The notes: generated by a model from the letters alone, not told the origin. Positions 31,201 to 44,288 are shown, counted from the stretch's first letter. The stretch is 64,000 bases of DNA from Volvox africanus (GCA_030268105.1 BSDZ01000005.1:248001-312000), one strand, 5' to 3'. Numbers and translations: made by a program.

Positions 31201-34200
31201 CAGCAGCAGCAGCAGAAGGGGGAACCACTGTACCGTCTGCAATGGAGATGGACACCCCCGCCACCGCAGTGGGGGCTCCAACGGGGATGAGAAGTGCTGA
31301 CGACACGGCAATGGATATGGACGAACGCGGCCCAGTGGGGAACGGTGCTACTTGCAATGAAGCGGCAAGCTCCCCTGCTGTCCGGGCTCAGGATGAGATT
31401 GCAACGACTCCCGAGGTGGGCACGGCGGGTGCCGCCGCAACATCGGGTGATGCACCCACTGCCGCCGCCGTCGCCGCCCCCGCAGCAGCAGTTGAGAGCA
31501 TCGGCCCCAGCGGCACACCTACGCTGCCGGTGCTCCGTGTCGGTGCTGAAGGTGCTGCACTCGGAGATGCTAGGCGCATGTCAATGTCGCTCAGCCCGGC
31601 CGTCGACGGACCCGTGCACGATACTGTGGTGCCGCCGACGTTGCTCATGGCGCCCAGTGCGAACGGTATTGCTGGGTGTGGAGCTGGCGGCAGCAGCAGC
31701 GGTGGCGCAGGCGGCAGGGATGGTGGCTTAAGCCAGGTCACGACCCCGACGGGGGCGACCCCTACCACCGCCACTCCAACTGCCACGTTCACTGCGACGG
31801 AAACCGAAACGGCAGCTGGGACCGGGCCGGGGACGGGCACATTGGATTGTGACAGTGACATCAGCAGCTTGGTGCGTGGCGGGGACAGCGGCGATAAGAG
31901 CCTGGCAGAGGCCAACGAGGAGTTATCCAGATTGCACCGAGGTAAGTGGGGCGCAGAGTCAGGGAATGAGACGGGGATCGAAGAGGGCGCCCGCCGTTTG
32001 CCTCATCCGATGCCTCAACCTTTTTGTGGCGAGCAGCAGTAGGTGGTAAGTAATGTTAAGAGGCAGAGGCTACGCTTTCGTCGTCAACCCTTCACACACA
32101 CACACATATATTTATATATACACATACATATATACATATATATATATATATGAATGTTCATACTTTCAAATCTCTATTTGGTTTTTCTTTGGTCCCGTCC
32201 TGCAGGTCTGCTATCGGGTGACGCTGACCGCGGTCTCGCGAGTGTCATTGTGACGGAGGAGCTCAAGACGGCCATGATGGCGGCCGGTGTCAAGATGCGA
32301 GGAGTGCACGCGGACAGGGAGCACCAGCGGGTGAGCCGGGGTGGAAATAAGAGGCAGTGACGGGCGGAAGGGCGAAACCACCGGGTACGTGCCGCACGTT
32401 GCCATTCTTCGACTCCGGCGCGTCCCGAGTCTCGAACCCCCCTCCACCACCATTCCGCACTAGGTGCCCTTCCTGGAGCGTTCCAACTAAAAGCAGCCAT
32501 AGCCCCTAACACCCCCCCTCACACACATGCATACCCTCTCGTAACCTCCCATAACCTCCCGTAACATACAACTGTTCGTAACCGCAGCGCCTTAATCTAT
32601 GGGAGATGTTGCTGATGCGGGCCCACCAACAGCAGCAGAGAGACAACGAAGAAGGTAGGGAGGAGCAGGAGGAGCGCCAGCAGCAGCAGCAGGAGGCAGG
32701 AGGTCAGACGCATCCCGTGTGTGGCCGCTCCAGGGGCAGCGCAGGCAGGGGCTGGGAGATTACGTTCCGCAATACCGGTGCCCCGCGGGGTAGGATTGGT
32801 CATGGAGGGGAAGGTGTGGCGGGCGGTGGCGACGACATCGACGACGGCGAGCTGTCGGACTTCACAGCCGATGAGGAGTGGATCCGGGTGAGAAGCGGCG
32901 TGAAGGGTGGGTAGCAACACACATGGTATGCGGCGAAAACCATGCAGGCACAGCTCTGGCCTGGGATATTTGGTGGACCCAGAAATGGTATCAGCCTGCT
33001 CCAAATCGTAAGATCTGGATTTGGAGCAGAGGCAGGTACCAGCAGAGCATGAAGGCATGGCCGGCAGGATGTAAGACATCCCCCCATATAATTGTTCCAG
33101 ATATGTATCATAATGATAATGGGTGAGGAAAAGGAGTTTAGTTGAATCTAGGGTAATAGTTGAAATGTGTGTTTTGGGGGTACCGCGTAAATGCTACTGA
33201 ATCCGTCATTGCATTATAAGCCCTACTCATCCGCGCGCAGATGACCATCACGACCTCGCGGCAACTGGAACGGTCTTATTCTTTACGGAAACGGGACCGC
33301 AGCCCATGAGCGGGTGATCAACCTCCCTTTCTAACAATGAATGGCAGGCGGCATGGCGGTGCACAACCTCCCTTTCTCCCTTCCATCTGGAACACCCACC
33401 ACGTCCTGATTGTCTGCAGGTAGAGATGTTTGTCCAGCCTCCGCCCCCAGCCGGTCCCCGCCGGGACCTGCCGGCCACGGGTGGCCCTGGACCACCCGCC
33501 GTCCGACCGCCCGACCAGCCTGGTCCTGACGCTGCAGCTGCGGATCCGGCTGCCGCAGCGGATACAGCCGCCGCTGCAGCCAGTCCGACCCCTGGCGCTG
33601 ATGCGGCCCCAGCGGCGCGCGGAATGTACCTACAGGATCAGCCGCGAGTAAAATTCCCCCCGGGCGGCCCCAGTAACGCTTGCGGCGCTGTGCATGACCC
33701 CACGATCGTGACGTCAGCGGCGGCGCCACCCCCGTCACCTATGTCCGTCATCGCTGCTGCCGCCGTCGGTGTCGCTGGGGCAGACGGCGGTGACGTAAGG
33801 CCGGTCGATAGTGACGAGACGCAGCCCCCGAGTGCAAGCTGCGTGGAACCTTCACCAACCTCGGGTGAGGACAGATCAGGGCCAGCGGCGGGGCCGCGGC
33901 CCGTGCGGCTACTGGAAGCGGAGCTGCTGCGCCATCAGCAAGCGTTCCTTCGGCCGCCACCACAACAGGAGCAGCGGGAGCAGGAGCAGCGACGTACAAC
34001 AGAACAGAACGCGGATTCCGTCCCCGAAAGCCGGCTGGGAAGTCGCGCCGTCGCCGTCACCATCGTCGATGGTATCCTGGGGGGTTCGGAAGAGACAACA
34101 GCGGTCGTGGCAGCCTCCGCCACCAAACCTAGGGGCGATCCTCGCCGTGGCGCCGCCAGTGCTGCGGCTGTTGCTGTTGCTCCCGTTACTGCAGCCTCCG

Positions 34201-37200
34201 GTCGGCCAGTGGCGGCAGCGGCTGCAGGGGGGCCGTCGGTGCCGCCGTTGCGTCTGGACGGGTCAGAGGAAGGCAGCACATGCAGCGTACGACTCCTGGC
34301 AGCCCCTTCGACGCCGGCGATGGCGCCAGAACTGGGTTCTGCAGCCATCGTTGGTAACGGCAGCGGTAGCGGCAGCGGCGGCGATGAGGTCGGCAGCAGC
34401 CAGGTGGAGCTACTGCTGCAGTTTGAGCCTGTCGCCAGCCTGGCCGCAGCTGCCGACGCCGACTTGCCTCCCAGTCCGACTCGCCACCATGGGCGGAACG
34501 CGCCGCCACGGACGGCAGCAGCCGCCGTCTCGGCAGCGGTGGATAGGTTTGCATTTTCAGATCCGAGCCTTGATGGATTTGCTCCCTCCCTTCAGGCAGC
34601 AGCGGCAGTGGCGCCAGCCACCAACGCGGACATTGGCACCGCAAAGGCAGGTGGTGAGGGCGAGACCCGCGTGGTTCTGACCTTTGCGACTTCTGTACAC
34701 GAGGACACTGTAGCGGAAGGCAGTCGCCAGGTAGGACAAGGCGAGGGAGGTACGGCAGCGGCCGGGGAAGCAACGGCGATGAATGAGGAGGAGGAGGAGT
34801 ACGGCCCCGACACTTGTGTGCCGGCAACCCTTCACTCCCCCGGAGATGACGAGGAGCTGCCGGGCCCCGCAGAACCCGCCGTGACGTTCCGACAACGCCA
34901 TGTGCATCTCAAGGCGGGCGATCATCATCATGGTCAGCAGCAGAACCAGCAGCGGCAGGAGCAGCAAGAGCGGCCACGGCAGCAAGGGGGACAGGGGATT
35001 GGGACGGCGTCTCCACCGCTGCCGCTGCCCTGCGCATCCCAACATACTGTCTCCCACAGTGCCGGAGGAGGAAGTTCGACGGGCCTGGGATCCGGGGCGC
35101 TGATCAGCTCCTTGGCGTGCTACGCAGCCCCCGCCGCCGGAAGCGGCAGCACCGCAGCGCCGTTGATGGCGCCACCACCGCACACACAGACACAGACTCA
35201 AACGGACCCAGAGACGCTGCCTCGTGCCGTCCAAAGCTTCAGCTTCGGCGTAACCAGCCTCGTTCATAGTATCAGCTCAAATGGCACCAATGCGAGTAGT
35301 GGTGTCAACGGGAACGACACAAGAAGGCCCATGCACCAGGCGCCAGGCGGGTCGCAGGGTCAGGTGAGCAAGGGCCGCGGTGGCAGGCCGCTGCCGCTGC
35401 CAGCTCCGCCTGGCGTGGCGCCGTTGATAGGAAAGCTGAGCTCTCAGGAGCGACGGGCGGAGCGTCTGGCGGCGGCGCGGCGGCAGCAGCTGCAACTGGC
35501 AGCGCTGGATCGTGCGGCGGCGGCGGCGACATCGACAGCAGCAGCGGCAGCGGCAGCCGTGATACCGGGACGCACCGTGCTCGTGCCGTCGTTGGCAAGA
35601 GCTGTGACAGCCCCCAGGGCATGCGGGTCGGTGTCGTCGCCTGGCTTTAACGCCGGCGGTACCAACGGCGGAGGGGACAAGGATGCACGGCCTAAATCAC
35701 GTGGCGGCGGACACGAGCGTCAAGCGCTGCATCAGCCGCCATCACCCCTCGGCCCCTCCACCACAAAGCGATTCACCCCGGAGGGTAGGAAGCCGCAAAC
35801 ACTCACGCCGCCGCCAGTGATTATCAGTGCCAGTGGTGGTGATGGCACCACCGCCAAGCGAGCGCGTGTGGATCTGGATCCATACGGGGTCTCGAATCCT
35901 TACCACGTGCATTCACTGCCCTCGGACGATGCTGTCGGTGCTGACGTTGACGCCGATGCTGACGTTGACGCCGCAGGAATGGCCTCCCTGGAGAGCTTGT
36001 CATTGGCTCAGTTGGTGGTTAACGGCCTAGAGGCTAACCATCATCCGACAGGGCGAAAGCGCAATCACGGCACGGGGACCATCGCCGCTGTCTCACGCGC
36101 GGCTCCACCTGGCGTGGGTGTGCCGGCGGCAGCAGCAGCCTCGGATAAGGATGTCGACTGGCTTCGCGTCCGCCGGCTCGGGGAGGACGAGGATGAGGAC
36201 GAGAGAACGGAAAAGATAGGGGAAGAAGTGGCCGAGGAGGAGGGCGGCAGCCGTGGCGAAGGTGCCGGGCTGTCCCCGCCGTCCTCGATTTTCAGCTTCG
36301 GTGTGCGAGTAGTACAGGACAGTGCTGTTGGTTTCGGAGGTAGCATTGGCAGTGCCGGTGGCTTCGGAGCACCCGTGGCGGCGGCGACGACGACAGCTGC
36401 AGTGGAGGACATGGGGACGCCGAAAGCAACAGCAGCAGGAGTAACTCCTATAGCAGCGGTGAACCAGGGGCACCAAGAGCAGACCCTGTCCTCTCCAGCC
36501 CGCCACAATCCAGGTATCAGTTTCTTGCCGCAACAGCAGCAGCCGAGGATGGGAAGCCGGTCCCCTACCAAACAAACTGCTGCTGCCGCAACCGCCAAGG
36601 CGTTACGGCATGGTGGCAGCGGCGCCGGCAGCCCCGCCAGCGGCGGCGTCTTCCACCGCCGCCGGGTAGTGTTTGAGGATCTTAGTAGCCCCAGTAGCAG
36701 TGAGACCAGCAGCGGCAATGACAATGGCGAAGATAAGCCAGCTCTGGAGAGGCGCCGGCATCCACAATGCCCATCATCGCCACCACCGCCACCACCACAA
36801 CACCGGCAAATGACTCAGGGTACCAAATCCGTTCCGCCTGCTCGTCCTCAGGCCGATGGGTCAGTTGATCTCCAACCCCAACAGCACCAACCGTCCTTGT
36901 GTGCCACCACGCCGCCAAGGTCGGCCCCAGGCCAGGCCCAGCAACCGCATCAGCTGGGCCTTACTGCCGCTTCCGTTGCCGGACATAACAGGCTGCCGCC
37001 CCAGGACGCCACCGTCGGCGCCGTCGCTACCGGAGCGACAACTGCCAGCCTCCTCCTCCTCCGAGCAGCAGCAGCAGCAGCAGCAGCACGAGGGGCAGGA
37101 GCTGGGGAAACGTACGGTACCGGCGGGGGCAATGGCGACGGTGGCAGCGGCGAAGCGGCGGCTTCGGACGCCGGGCCGCTGGGCTTCCAGTGGGGCCGAA

Positions 37201-40200
37201 GGGCGAGCCGACGGCAGTCGGTACCGCCACATCAACCGCCGTCGCCGCTGTCGCTGAAGGCTGCAGCTCCAGGCGCGGCGGCGGCAGAACCGGCAGCGGC
37301 GGTAGTTTGTCAAGCGCAACAACTCGTATCGACAGCTGGCGGCGGTGCCAACCCTCGGACACCTACCACGAAACTGCAGCCGATGGCGATGACGGAAGGG
37401 GAGGGCCTGGACCACGATGCCGCCACCGCTGCTCGTAAGCGGCGGAGGCACAACAGCGTCCCTGGTGGCAGCGACAGCGGCAGCGGTAGTCGTCTGGAGA
37501 GTGATGAGGATGATGAGGATGACGACGTTGTTGAGGTAGCGGAGGTGCGGGTGCGTCCCGGACCGTGGGGCCCCCGGCCGCACAAGCGGTTTCGGAGCAT
37601 CTCGGAGTTGCAGCTATCGGAGTCCCCCGGGAAGCTCCAGGAAGGGAAAGTTCCCGGAACTGCCATTGCAGCACAGAAATACCAGCAGCGCCAGCAGCAG
37701 AGGCATGAACGGGTGCCGCCGCCAACGGTGCAGCAGCAGCAGCAATGTGGGCAAGGCATCGGCGCTTCGAGTTGCAAGGTGACTTGAAACCGATCCCCAT
37801 CCCGTGTCCCGCTGATTTTCTCTAGTTTCCCTTGCTTTGGGTCCTTGACAACGTCCATTTTGCAAATCCAATCGCCATCAGTGTCTAGTCGAACATCGTT
37901 TCCAGACATGTTGTATGTTGTGTGTGGGATAGGGGGGTACAGCTTCACCCGTGGCCACTCACCTGGCAGTCCCTACCTTCCCCGGTATTCGGGGCACCCT
38001 CATCCGGTCTCCCATGCCGACTTCTCCGAATTCAGTGCTCTTCCCGGGTTCAGCACCCACCACCGGCATCCAGCGGAATCTGCCGAATCAACTAAGGCGT
38101 CAACTGTGTATGTGTACCCATGGGCCGGGAACCCAATGCGTCGCAATCCCGACTTGCCGTGGGTGTCTGACCCATGGGTTCTAGGGTTTTAGGGTTTTAC
38201 CATTCTATGATTTTTCCATTCTATGCATAATCAACCTAATGAAGTACCTCCATAATATTCCTTTAATATTCATTTCAACGACGTCTTGAACTGTGATGCC
38301 TCTGTCCTGTCATGCCCTGCCCTGTCCTGCCCTGCACTGAGCACTCCACCTCCATAATTTGCAATGCTCCTGCGACTGAACTCTGCATGGCTTGATACCA
38401 TAAACCTTGAAAATGTCGAGTGCACCATCATTGGAAAAGAAGGGAGCTATCCGTGTCCTCTGCACGCATGCTGTTGCTCGCTCGCTCTCCCACACATGCG
38501 CACACGGACACACTCACACGCGCGCGCCATGACTGTTTTTTACATATTATTTTTTCCTGCGTCGAGAGGGATTTTTCCTGCGTCTTAGCCCTTCTTTCCA
38601 GATAGCACTCTGAAGGCTTGTTTATGGAGCACTTAGAAAGGCTTTCGTACACCTCTATTTATCTGTCTCTCTCTCCCCCACGGCTGCTTAGCTTTCCTTC
38701 CGCGGCGCCGTCAGTCCAAATTGCATCCCAGTACTCACTTATTTCCTATCAGAACTCTGGTTCGGCCCTGGTGGTTGCCACCGGTACCACTCGGGCATCG
38801 TGCGAATCCTCCGTAACCCGCCCGACAGCCACTTCGGAACACGCTACCATGAACACCCATACCAACAACAACACGCAAACAAACATCCACAACACAACCG
38901 GTGTTCCTGATCCACACGACCGCGTCGCGCTACACCAGGACCCAATTACCGCGATGCCTTCCCTGCACCTTGACAAACAGGACCCCCAGCAGCAGCACAA
39001 GGCCCAGGTGGTGGAACCGCCCTCCGCACCGAATGGAGGGCCTGCGGAAGTGAGCAGTCCGGGAATGGAGCCGAGACGCAGCCGGTGAGGGGAGGTGGTA
39101 GGGGGGAAAAGGGGGACGGCCGGGAATGCTAGATCAACTCAATCATACAAATGCCCTTTCCTCCTGGATTTTGAATTGGGGTATTCTCTTTTCCCATCGT
39201 ACTCACCTTCCCGTGCTTGTTCCGGTAATTCAACGCACAGGCGACTCGGCCTCCGGCGCTCCTCAGTCAGCGGTGCGGGTGGCCTCGCCAGCCCGAGTCC
39301 CCTTCGTGGTGGGAGCACTCCAGGAAACACCCTGCCACCAGAACAGCAACCGAAGCCGCAACCACTGCCCTCCCAGAGGGCTCGGAGTAGCCCGCAGGAA
39401 CGGAAGTACGGCGGGAAAGCACGTGCAAGCGGTACGGCATATGCGGGAAGAAAAGGTACTGAAGACGACGAGGATGTCATCGAGGTCGGTGAGGGCGACA
39501 AGGAAAAAGGGGAGGAGGGTCAGGCCCTCCGATTCGTTGAGAGGGCCGCGACGGGGCAGCGGAGGCAACGGCGTAAGGAGGGCGAAGAAGAAGATGAGGA
39601 TGGGGATGAGGATGAGGATGAGGATGAGGATGAGGATGAGGATGAGGATGAGGATGATGATAGGCCGGTGGCGGAATTGGTGGCAAGCCGCAGGAAGAGC
39701 AGTAGCACTGCGAAGGATCGTGCCATCACCGCTACAGCCGCCAAGGTGGCGGCAGCAAGAACTGCCGGGGCTGGGGGCCATGCTCGGAGGCGGCGGCTAT
39801 CCGGCGCCATGTCAGCGTCAGCAAGAGGCGGTGGTCGCGGTGGCGACGGTGCAGATGGTGATTTGGATGACAGTCCAGCCCGCAGCAGAGAAGCCACCGC
39901 CACCGCAGCTGCCGCAGCAGCGAGTGGTAGCCCCATCCAACGCCTGGGGTCCAACCCGCAACCACCGCCTCAGCCACTTCATCGGACGCCGCACAGCGGT
40001 AGCAAAACCGCCACCGCTCCAGCTACTGCCGTAGCCGCCACCGCGGCGGTGGCGGGCATCAGGGTCCTCCGGCAGAAGCAAACCACATCGCCGCTTCCAG
40101 GTCCTGCCGTGGCTCATCAGCAGGCGCTGCCGACCGACGGCGGCGGCGCTGCATGTGCTGCCACGGCCACCGCGCTCCTTAGCCAGCCCAGCTCCAGCGA

Positions 40201-43200
40201 CCCTGGTACGCCGGATGGGGGCCGCCTGCGCAAACGGCCCAGTGGCCAAGCCCCCCTGGAGCAAATCCTGCAGAGAAGCAAACGGCAACGCTGCGGCATC
40301 TTCGGCAGCGTCACCTTCCTGGTTACCGGATTCGCCCGCCAACAGCCGCCACCGCCGCCGCAACATCCTTCCGCTTTGGCGGCGGCAACTGCCGACGCCG
40401 ACGATGCAGCTGCTGCAGATACTGTCCGTACGACAACAAGACGCGAGGTCATCAACCTCATCCAACGTAACGGCGGCACTGTGATGGACGACTTGCCGTT
40501 GCTGCCGCCGTCTGGAGGCGGTGGCGGCGGCAGCAGCGGCGGCGGCAGCTGGGGTAGCTGTAGCGCGCGTCAGCTTCCAGACGTGGTCATCGCGGACTGT
40601 GCGGAACGAAGGACTTGCAAGATGCTGGCGCCGCTGGCGCGGGGTGTGCCGGTGCTTTCCGCTCGTTGGCTCCGCGATAGCGAAGCTGCGGCTCGCTTTC
40701 TGGATCCGGCGGTGCGGGCCCCCGGGGAGCACCTGCTGCATGCACCTAGACCGCATCTGCTGCAGGCGGGGGTCTTCGCGGGCGAGTAAGGGAAAGGAGG
40801 GCAGTGGTCCCGTGAGCTGCTCTTGAGTAGAAGATGCTGTTGTGGCCTCCAATGCAGGAGGAGGAGGAGGATAAAGCCGTGATGTTGAAGCCTGTCAAAC
40901 GATGCCCAAAGGGGTAGGGGCACGCCGGGCAGGCCGGGCGCTAAGAACGTGTTGCCTGTCAGGAACGAGCCGCCATCCTCTCATTTGGGCCCTTTCGAGT
41001 TGTGTTGTGTGGCTTCATATCCACTCACCCCTCACCCATTTGAATCCTCGCTGGCTCTCTGGACTCCCCCCGTCCTTGTTACGTCCATGTCCCCCTCACC
41101 CTACATCTCTCTCTCCCTTTTGGAAAGCAATGACAGCTCCGCTGCCTTCAGCTGCAGCACCCATGTTTCCGTCCCCCCCCCCGCTTTGCCCCCTTCCCTC
41201 CCCCTCCCTTCCTCCCCGATCAGGTGTTCGGATCCACCTGGCGGGCGATGCGACCTTTAAAGCCACCTTTGGTCGAGTGCTGACGGTGGCCGGTGCCATC
41301 ATCATGGAGCAATGGGAAGCTGCAGTGCCTGGAGCGCCGGTAGTGGTGAGTCTTTCTTTGCCCTCGCCCACTTTGGTAGAGGGCAGGCTTTCCGCTGTAC
41401 AGGGGTTGGGGCGGGAGAGCGCTAATGTGCGTATCTGGACCGTCTTCTGGACGACATGTCGCCGCTGCCGCAGGGTTGGAATTCTCGCCAACAATCCGCA
41501 TAATGCCCTATGTTGCCGCCGAGTAGCATTTATATTATATGATACTAAAAATTCAACAACAACAACAACAACAACAATAATAATAATAATATAATAAAAC
41601 ATAATCATCATCATCATCATAATCATCATCATAATCATCATCATCATCATCATCATCATAATAATAATAATCATAATAATCATAATAATAATAATTTATA
41701 CATACATACATATATATTATTATTGTTGTTGTTGTTGTTGAATTTTTAGTATCATAGGGTTTATAATATTAATAATTATTATTATTACCTGTTTTAGGGT
41801 TTAAGGTTTAGGGTTTAGGGTTCAGTATAAAACCCTTTATAATAATAATAACATATATGATAATATAAAATATAATATGAATTATATTATTATATTAACT
41901 ATATATTTATATATTAATTATATTAATTATAATGTTTATTGTTATTATTATGATATGTTTTTAATGTTTCATTTTAATTATTGGATATTACTTCTATTTT
42001 CAACATTTCGCCGTCATTTCAATCTTATTCAAATCACACCGGCAACGGCAGCGACACCAACGCCCCCCCCCCATACACACACCGACACCGACACTGACAC
42101 CGATCCGCTAACCCGTGTCTGAAAAGGCTTTTACCGGATTGCCCCTCCGTTACCTTCTCTCTCTTCTTTCTTTTACTCACCCCTGAATCAGCTTCACCCG
42201 CCCCCTCTTCGTCTTATCTCTTCTCAGAGAAACAGCTTTGTGGTGGAGCCCACAGTGGACTTAGTGCTGGTGGACACCGCTGAGCGGTCTCCACCCGCAC
42301 CCGCACCCGCAGCCGACGGCACCGTAGTGGCAGTGGACGCGGCTGTCACCGTACCATCCTATCGGCTACGCCCTGGTGTGGGCACCGCAGCATTGCGGCG
42401 AGCTGTCCGGTCCCTTGCCATCCCTGTAGTTGATAAGGAATGGGCTGTGGCGGTCATTTTACGAGGCTCGCTCCCGCCAGGCTTCACACTCCTGAGCAGA
42501 TCAGGGACGCGGCACGGGCAGGGACAGGGTCCCGGAGGCGCCGGCGCAGGTTGCACGGTGACGACGCCAGTGAGCCGTACTACAGCTGCGGCGGCAGCGG
42601 CGGCGGCGGCTGAAGGCTCCCCAGGAGGGCCCACTGCGGCAGTGGCGGCGGTGCCGGCGGCAGCGGCAGCGGTAGCGGGGCAGCGGACTCCGCCGACAGC
42701 TCAGAAGGCCGGAGGGACGGAGCCTCCTTCTGGACCCCGAGGGAAAGGCGGGGAGGGCCGGCAGCTACAGCAACATCAGCCGCTACAGCCGCTACAGCAG
42801 CAGACGGGCTTACTTCGAAAAGGGGTTGCTTCGAGGCGCGCCGGGGATCCTGATGGCGAGGGGGATTGCGTCCAAATGAGGCAGGGGCCCCAGTCCCCGG
42901 CGGGGGGGGCGACGGTGAAGGCGGCGGCGGCGGCCGCAGAAAGGGAAGCGGAAGCAATGCCTCCAGCGTCTACGCATATGCGGCCGAATGGTGGAGCCCA
43001 GGGGCCTGACAAAAATGGCGATGGGATTGGTGGCGGAGCGCTGATGGCTAGTCCGACGGGTCATGCCACTGCGGTAGCGGCGGCGGCGACGGAGATGAAT
43101 AGACGACGGGCTGCTGCTGCTGTGGTCACACCTTTGGCGGAGCAGAACGATTCCCTCCGGAGATTGCGGGATGGGAAATCTAAAGGACCAGCCCCCAATC

Positions 43201-44288
43201 CCGCAGCTGTAGCAGGAGCTCCGAGTCTGTCGCCCCCGCCGTCACCAAAACCGCAGGCACGGCCGCAGCAGCAACAACAACAACAGCGGCAGCAGCAGCA
43301 GCTACAGCCATGCTACAGCTTCACGCACTGGCTCGAAGCAGCGGCTACAAAAGGACCGGCAGTAGCAAGCAGCGGTTTTCGTCAATACAAGGGCTTCGTT
43401 CGGCGACATGTTGCCGACACCGGTGTCGGTGGTATGGTATCCCCGGTCGAGGTGTTGGAAGAGATCGTGTTGGGGAGTGTTTTAGAGGTGGCGCCGCTGC
43501 CGGGCCAGATCCTCCCCCCTGTAATGGTGCTGGAGGAGCTCTGGGAAGAAGCTGGTGCTGGCGTCGGCGTGACCGTCGGTGGCGATGGCGGTGGTGGCGG
43601 CGCTACCAGTTGCTGTGGAAACGGTGTGCAGCGTCTGGCCTCTGGGAGGCGCCTGTTGCGTTCAGAGGTGCGGTGCAGGAATTCCGGCAACTATCTTGAA
43701 GAAACTGTTTTCTGTTTATGGTTGACCATAATTGATCTACGATTTCAATCTCAAAATGTTGTCTCATATTTGCATATGATGGTGGGCATTGAACTACTGG
43801 TTAATTCCAAATACACACAGAGACGGGGCCCTCTTCTACATCACCTGCCCAGTCTGCACACTCTGTTCTTTGTTTTCTGTAGTTTTTCCTAACCATTTCA
43901 CCATGCCCATATTTTCACCGTTCCATTCACCATTCCTAACTGTTCCTTTTGGTGGCAACGGCGGCGGCATGGGCGTGGGCGTGTACAGGAGACGCCCTTC
44001 CACATGGCCCCAGCACCCCTGCCGCATCTTTACCGCACCGCTTTCCGGAACGAGCGCGTCCCTCTGGAGGCGCTTGGCCGTCGCCTAAGGGTCCACAACA
44101 GTATTGCGGCCGCAGCGGCAGCGGCACTGGAGGTGGCGACGGCTTCCGCCGACGCTACCTACGCTGACGGCGGCGGGGTCGCTGCAACGGTCCCGCTCCA
44201 GTTCATCTGCCAGTTTTCCTACGACCATAGAACCATGTCGCTCGGGATGGTGGCCCCTTCGGAGCAGCTGCAGCCATCAAGGGACTAG
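28208..44288 (+). CDS. Giant tandem-BRCT plus BAH domain protein (53BP1/Crb2-like C-terminus)
   Basis: Proposed exons: 28208-28258, 28425-31941, 32206-32330, 32588-32887, 33420-37778, 38732-39084, 39241-40785, 41224-41345, 42228-43667 and 43989-44288, roughly 4,000 residues. The first three quarters are low complexity (Ala, Gly, Gln, Pro, Ser). Exon 7 has an acidic Asp/Glu run, basic patches and BRCT1: FGSVTFLVTG, a long insert, then GGTVMDDL, VVIADCAERRTCKMLA and GVPVLSARWLRDS with the conserved Trp. Exons 8-9 hold BRCT2: VRIHLAGDATF, then IPVVDKEWAVAVI. The C-terminus fits a BAH domain: RQYKGF, LEVAPLPGQILPPVMVLEELWE, YRTAFRNERVPLEALGRRLRVHNS (split over exons 9-10) and FICQFSYD. Tandem BRCTs bind phosphopeptides and BAH domains read histones, so a nuclear adaptor is inferred. 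Weak points: the exon 7/8 phases do not match, the exon 5/6 splice is tentative, and the N-terminal half could be a separate gene. Confidence 0.72.
37925..38170 (+). repeat. Dispersed repeat family A, copy 4, in an intron of the BRCT-BAH gene
   Basis: This is the best-preserved copy of the family. It carries GGATAGGGGGGTACAG, CACCCGTGGCCACT, TGGCAGTCCCTACCTTCC, CCGAATTCAGTGCTC and GGTTCAGCACCCACCACC blocks. It lies between exons 5 and 6 of the host gene, in the host's orientation. A TTCTAGGGTTTTAGGG stretch (about 38180-38195) follows it. Confidence 0.7.
39597..39660 (+). repeat. Coding GATGAG microsatellite (Asp-Glu run)
   Basis: Tandem GATGAG units inside exon 7 of the BRCT-BAH gene encode an alternating Asp-Glu tract just before the linker leading to BRCT1. 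Such coding repeats vary in length between alleles. The opposite-strand frames (Pro-His, Leu-Ile) are artefacts. Confidence 0.85.
41538..41756. repeat. Foldback structure with microsatellite arms
   Basis: TATGATACTAAAAATTCAAC followed by CAA then TAA repeats (from 41538) is mirrored by the reverse complement ending ..GAATTTTTAGTATCATA (about 41713-41756). The centre is an ATC/ATA microsatellite. It sits in the intron between exons 8 and 9 of the BRCT-BAH gene. It looks like a small palindromic element whose interior has expanded as simple repeats. Confidence 0.75.
41791..41822 (+). repeat. Short interstitial telomere-type tract (TTTAGGG)
   Basis: About four units of TTTAGGG, with variants TTTTAGGG and TTTAAGG, read on the plus strand right after the foldback structure. 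TTTAGGG is the plant and Volvox-type telomere repeat; Chlamydomonas uses TTTTAGGG. This supports a green-lineage source. It may mark a repaired break or be a chance simple repeat. Confidence 0.6.

Noticed and set aside
28408..31915. Minus-strand open frames overlapping the giant BRCT-BAH exon
   Set aside because: They are shorter than the plus frame, lack linked splice sites, and arise from GC-rich codon bias.
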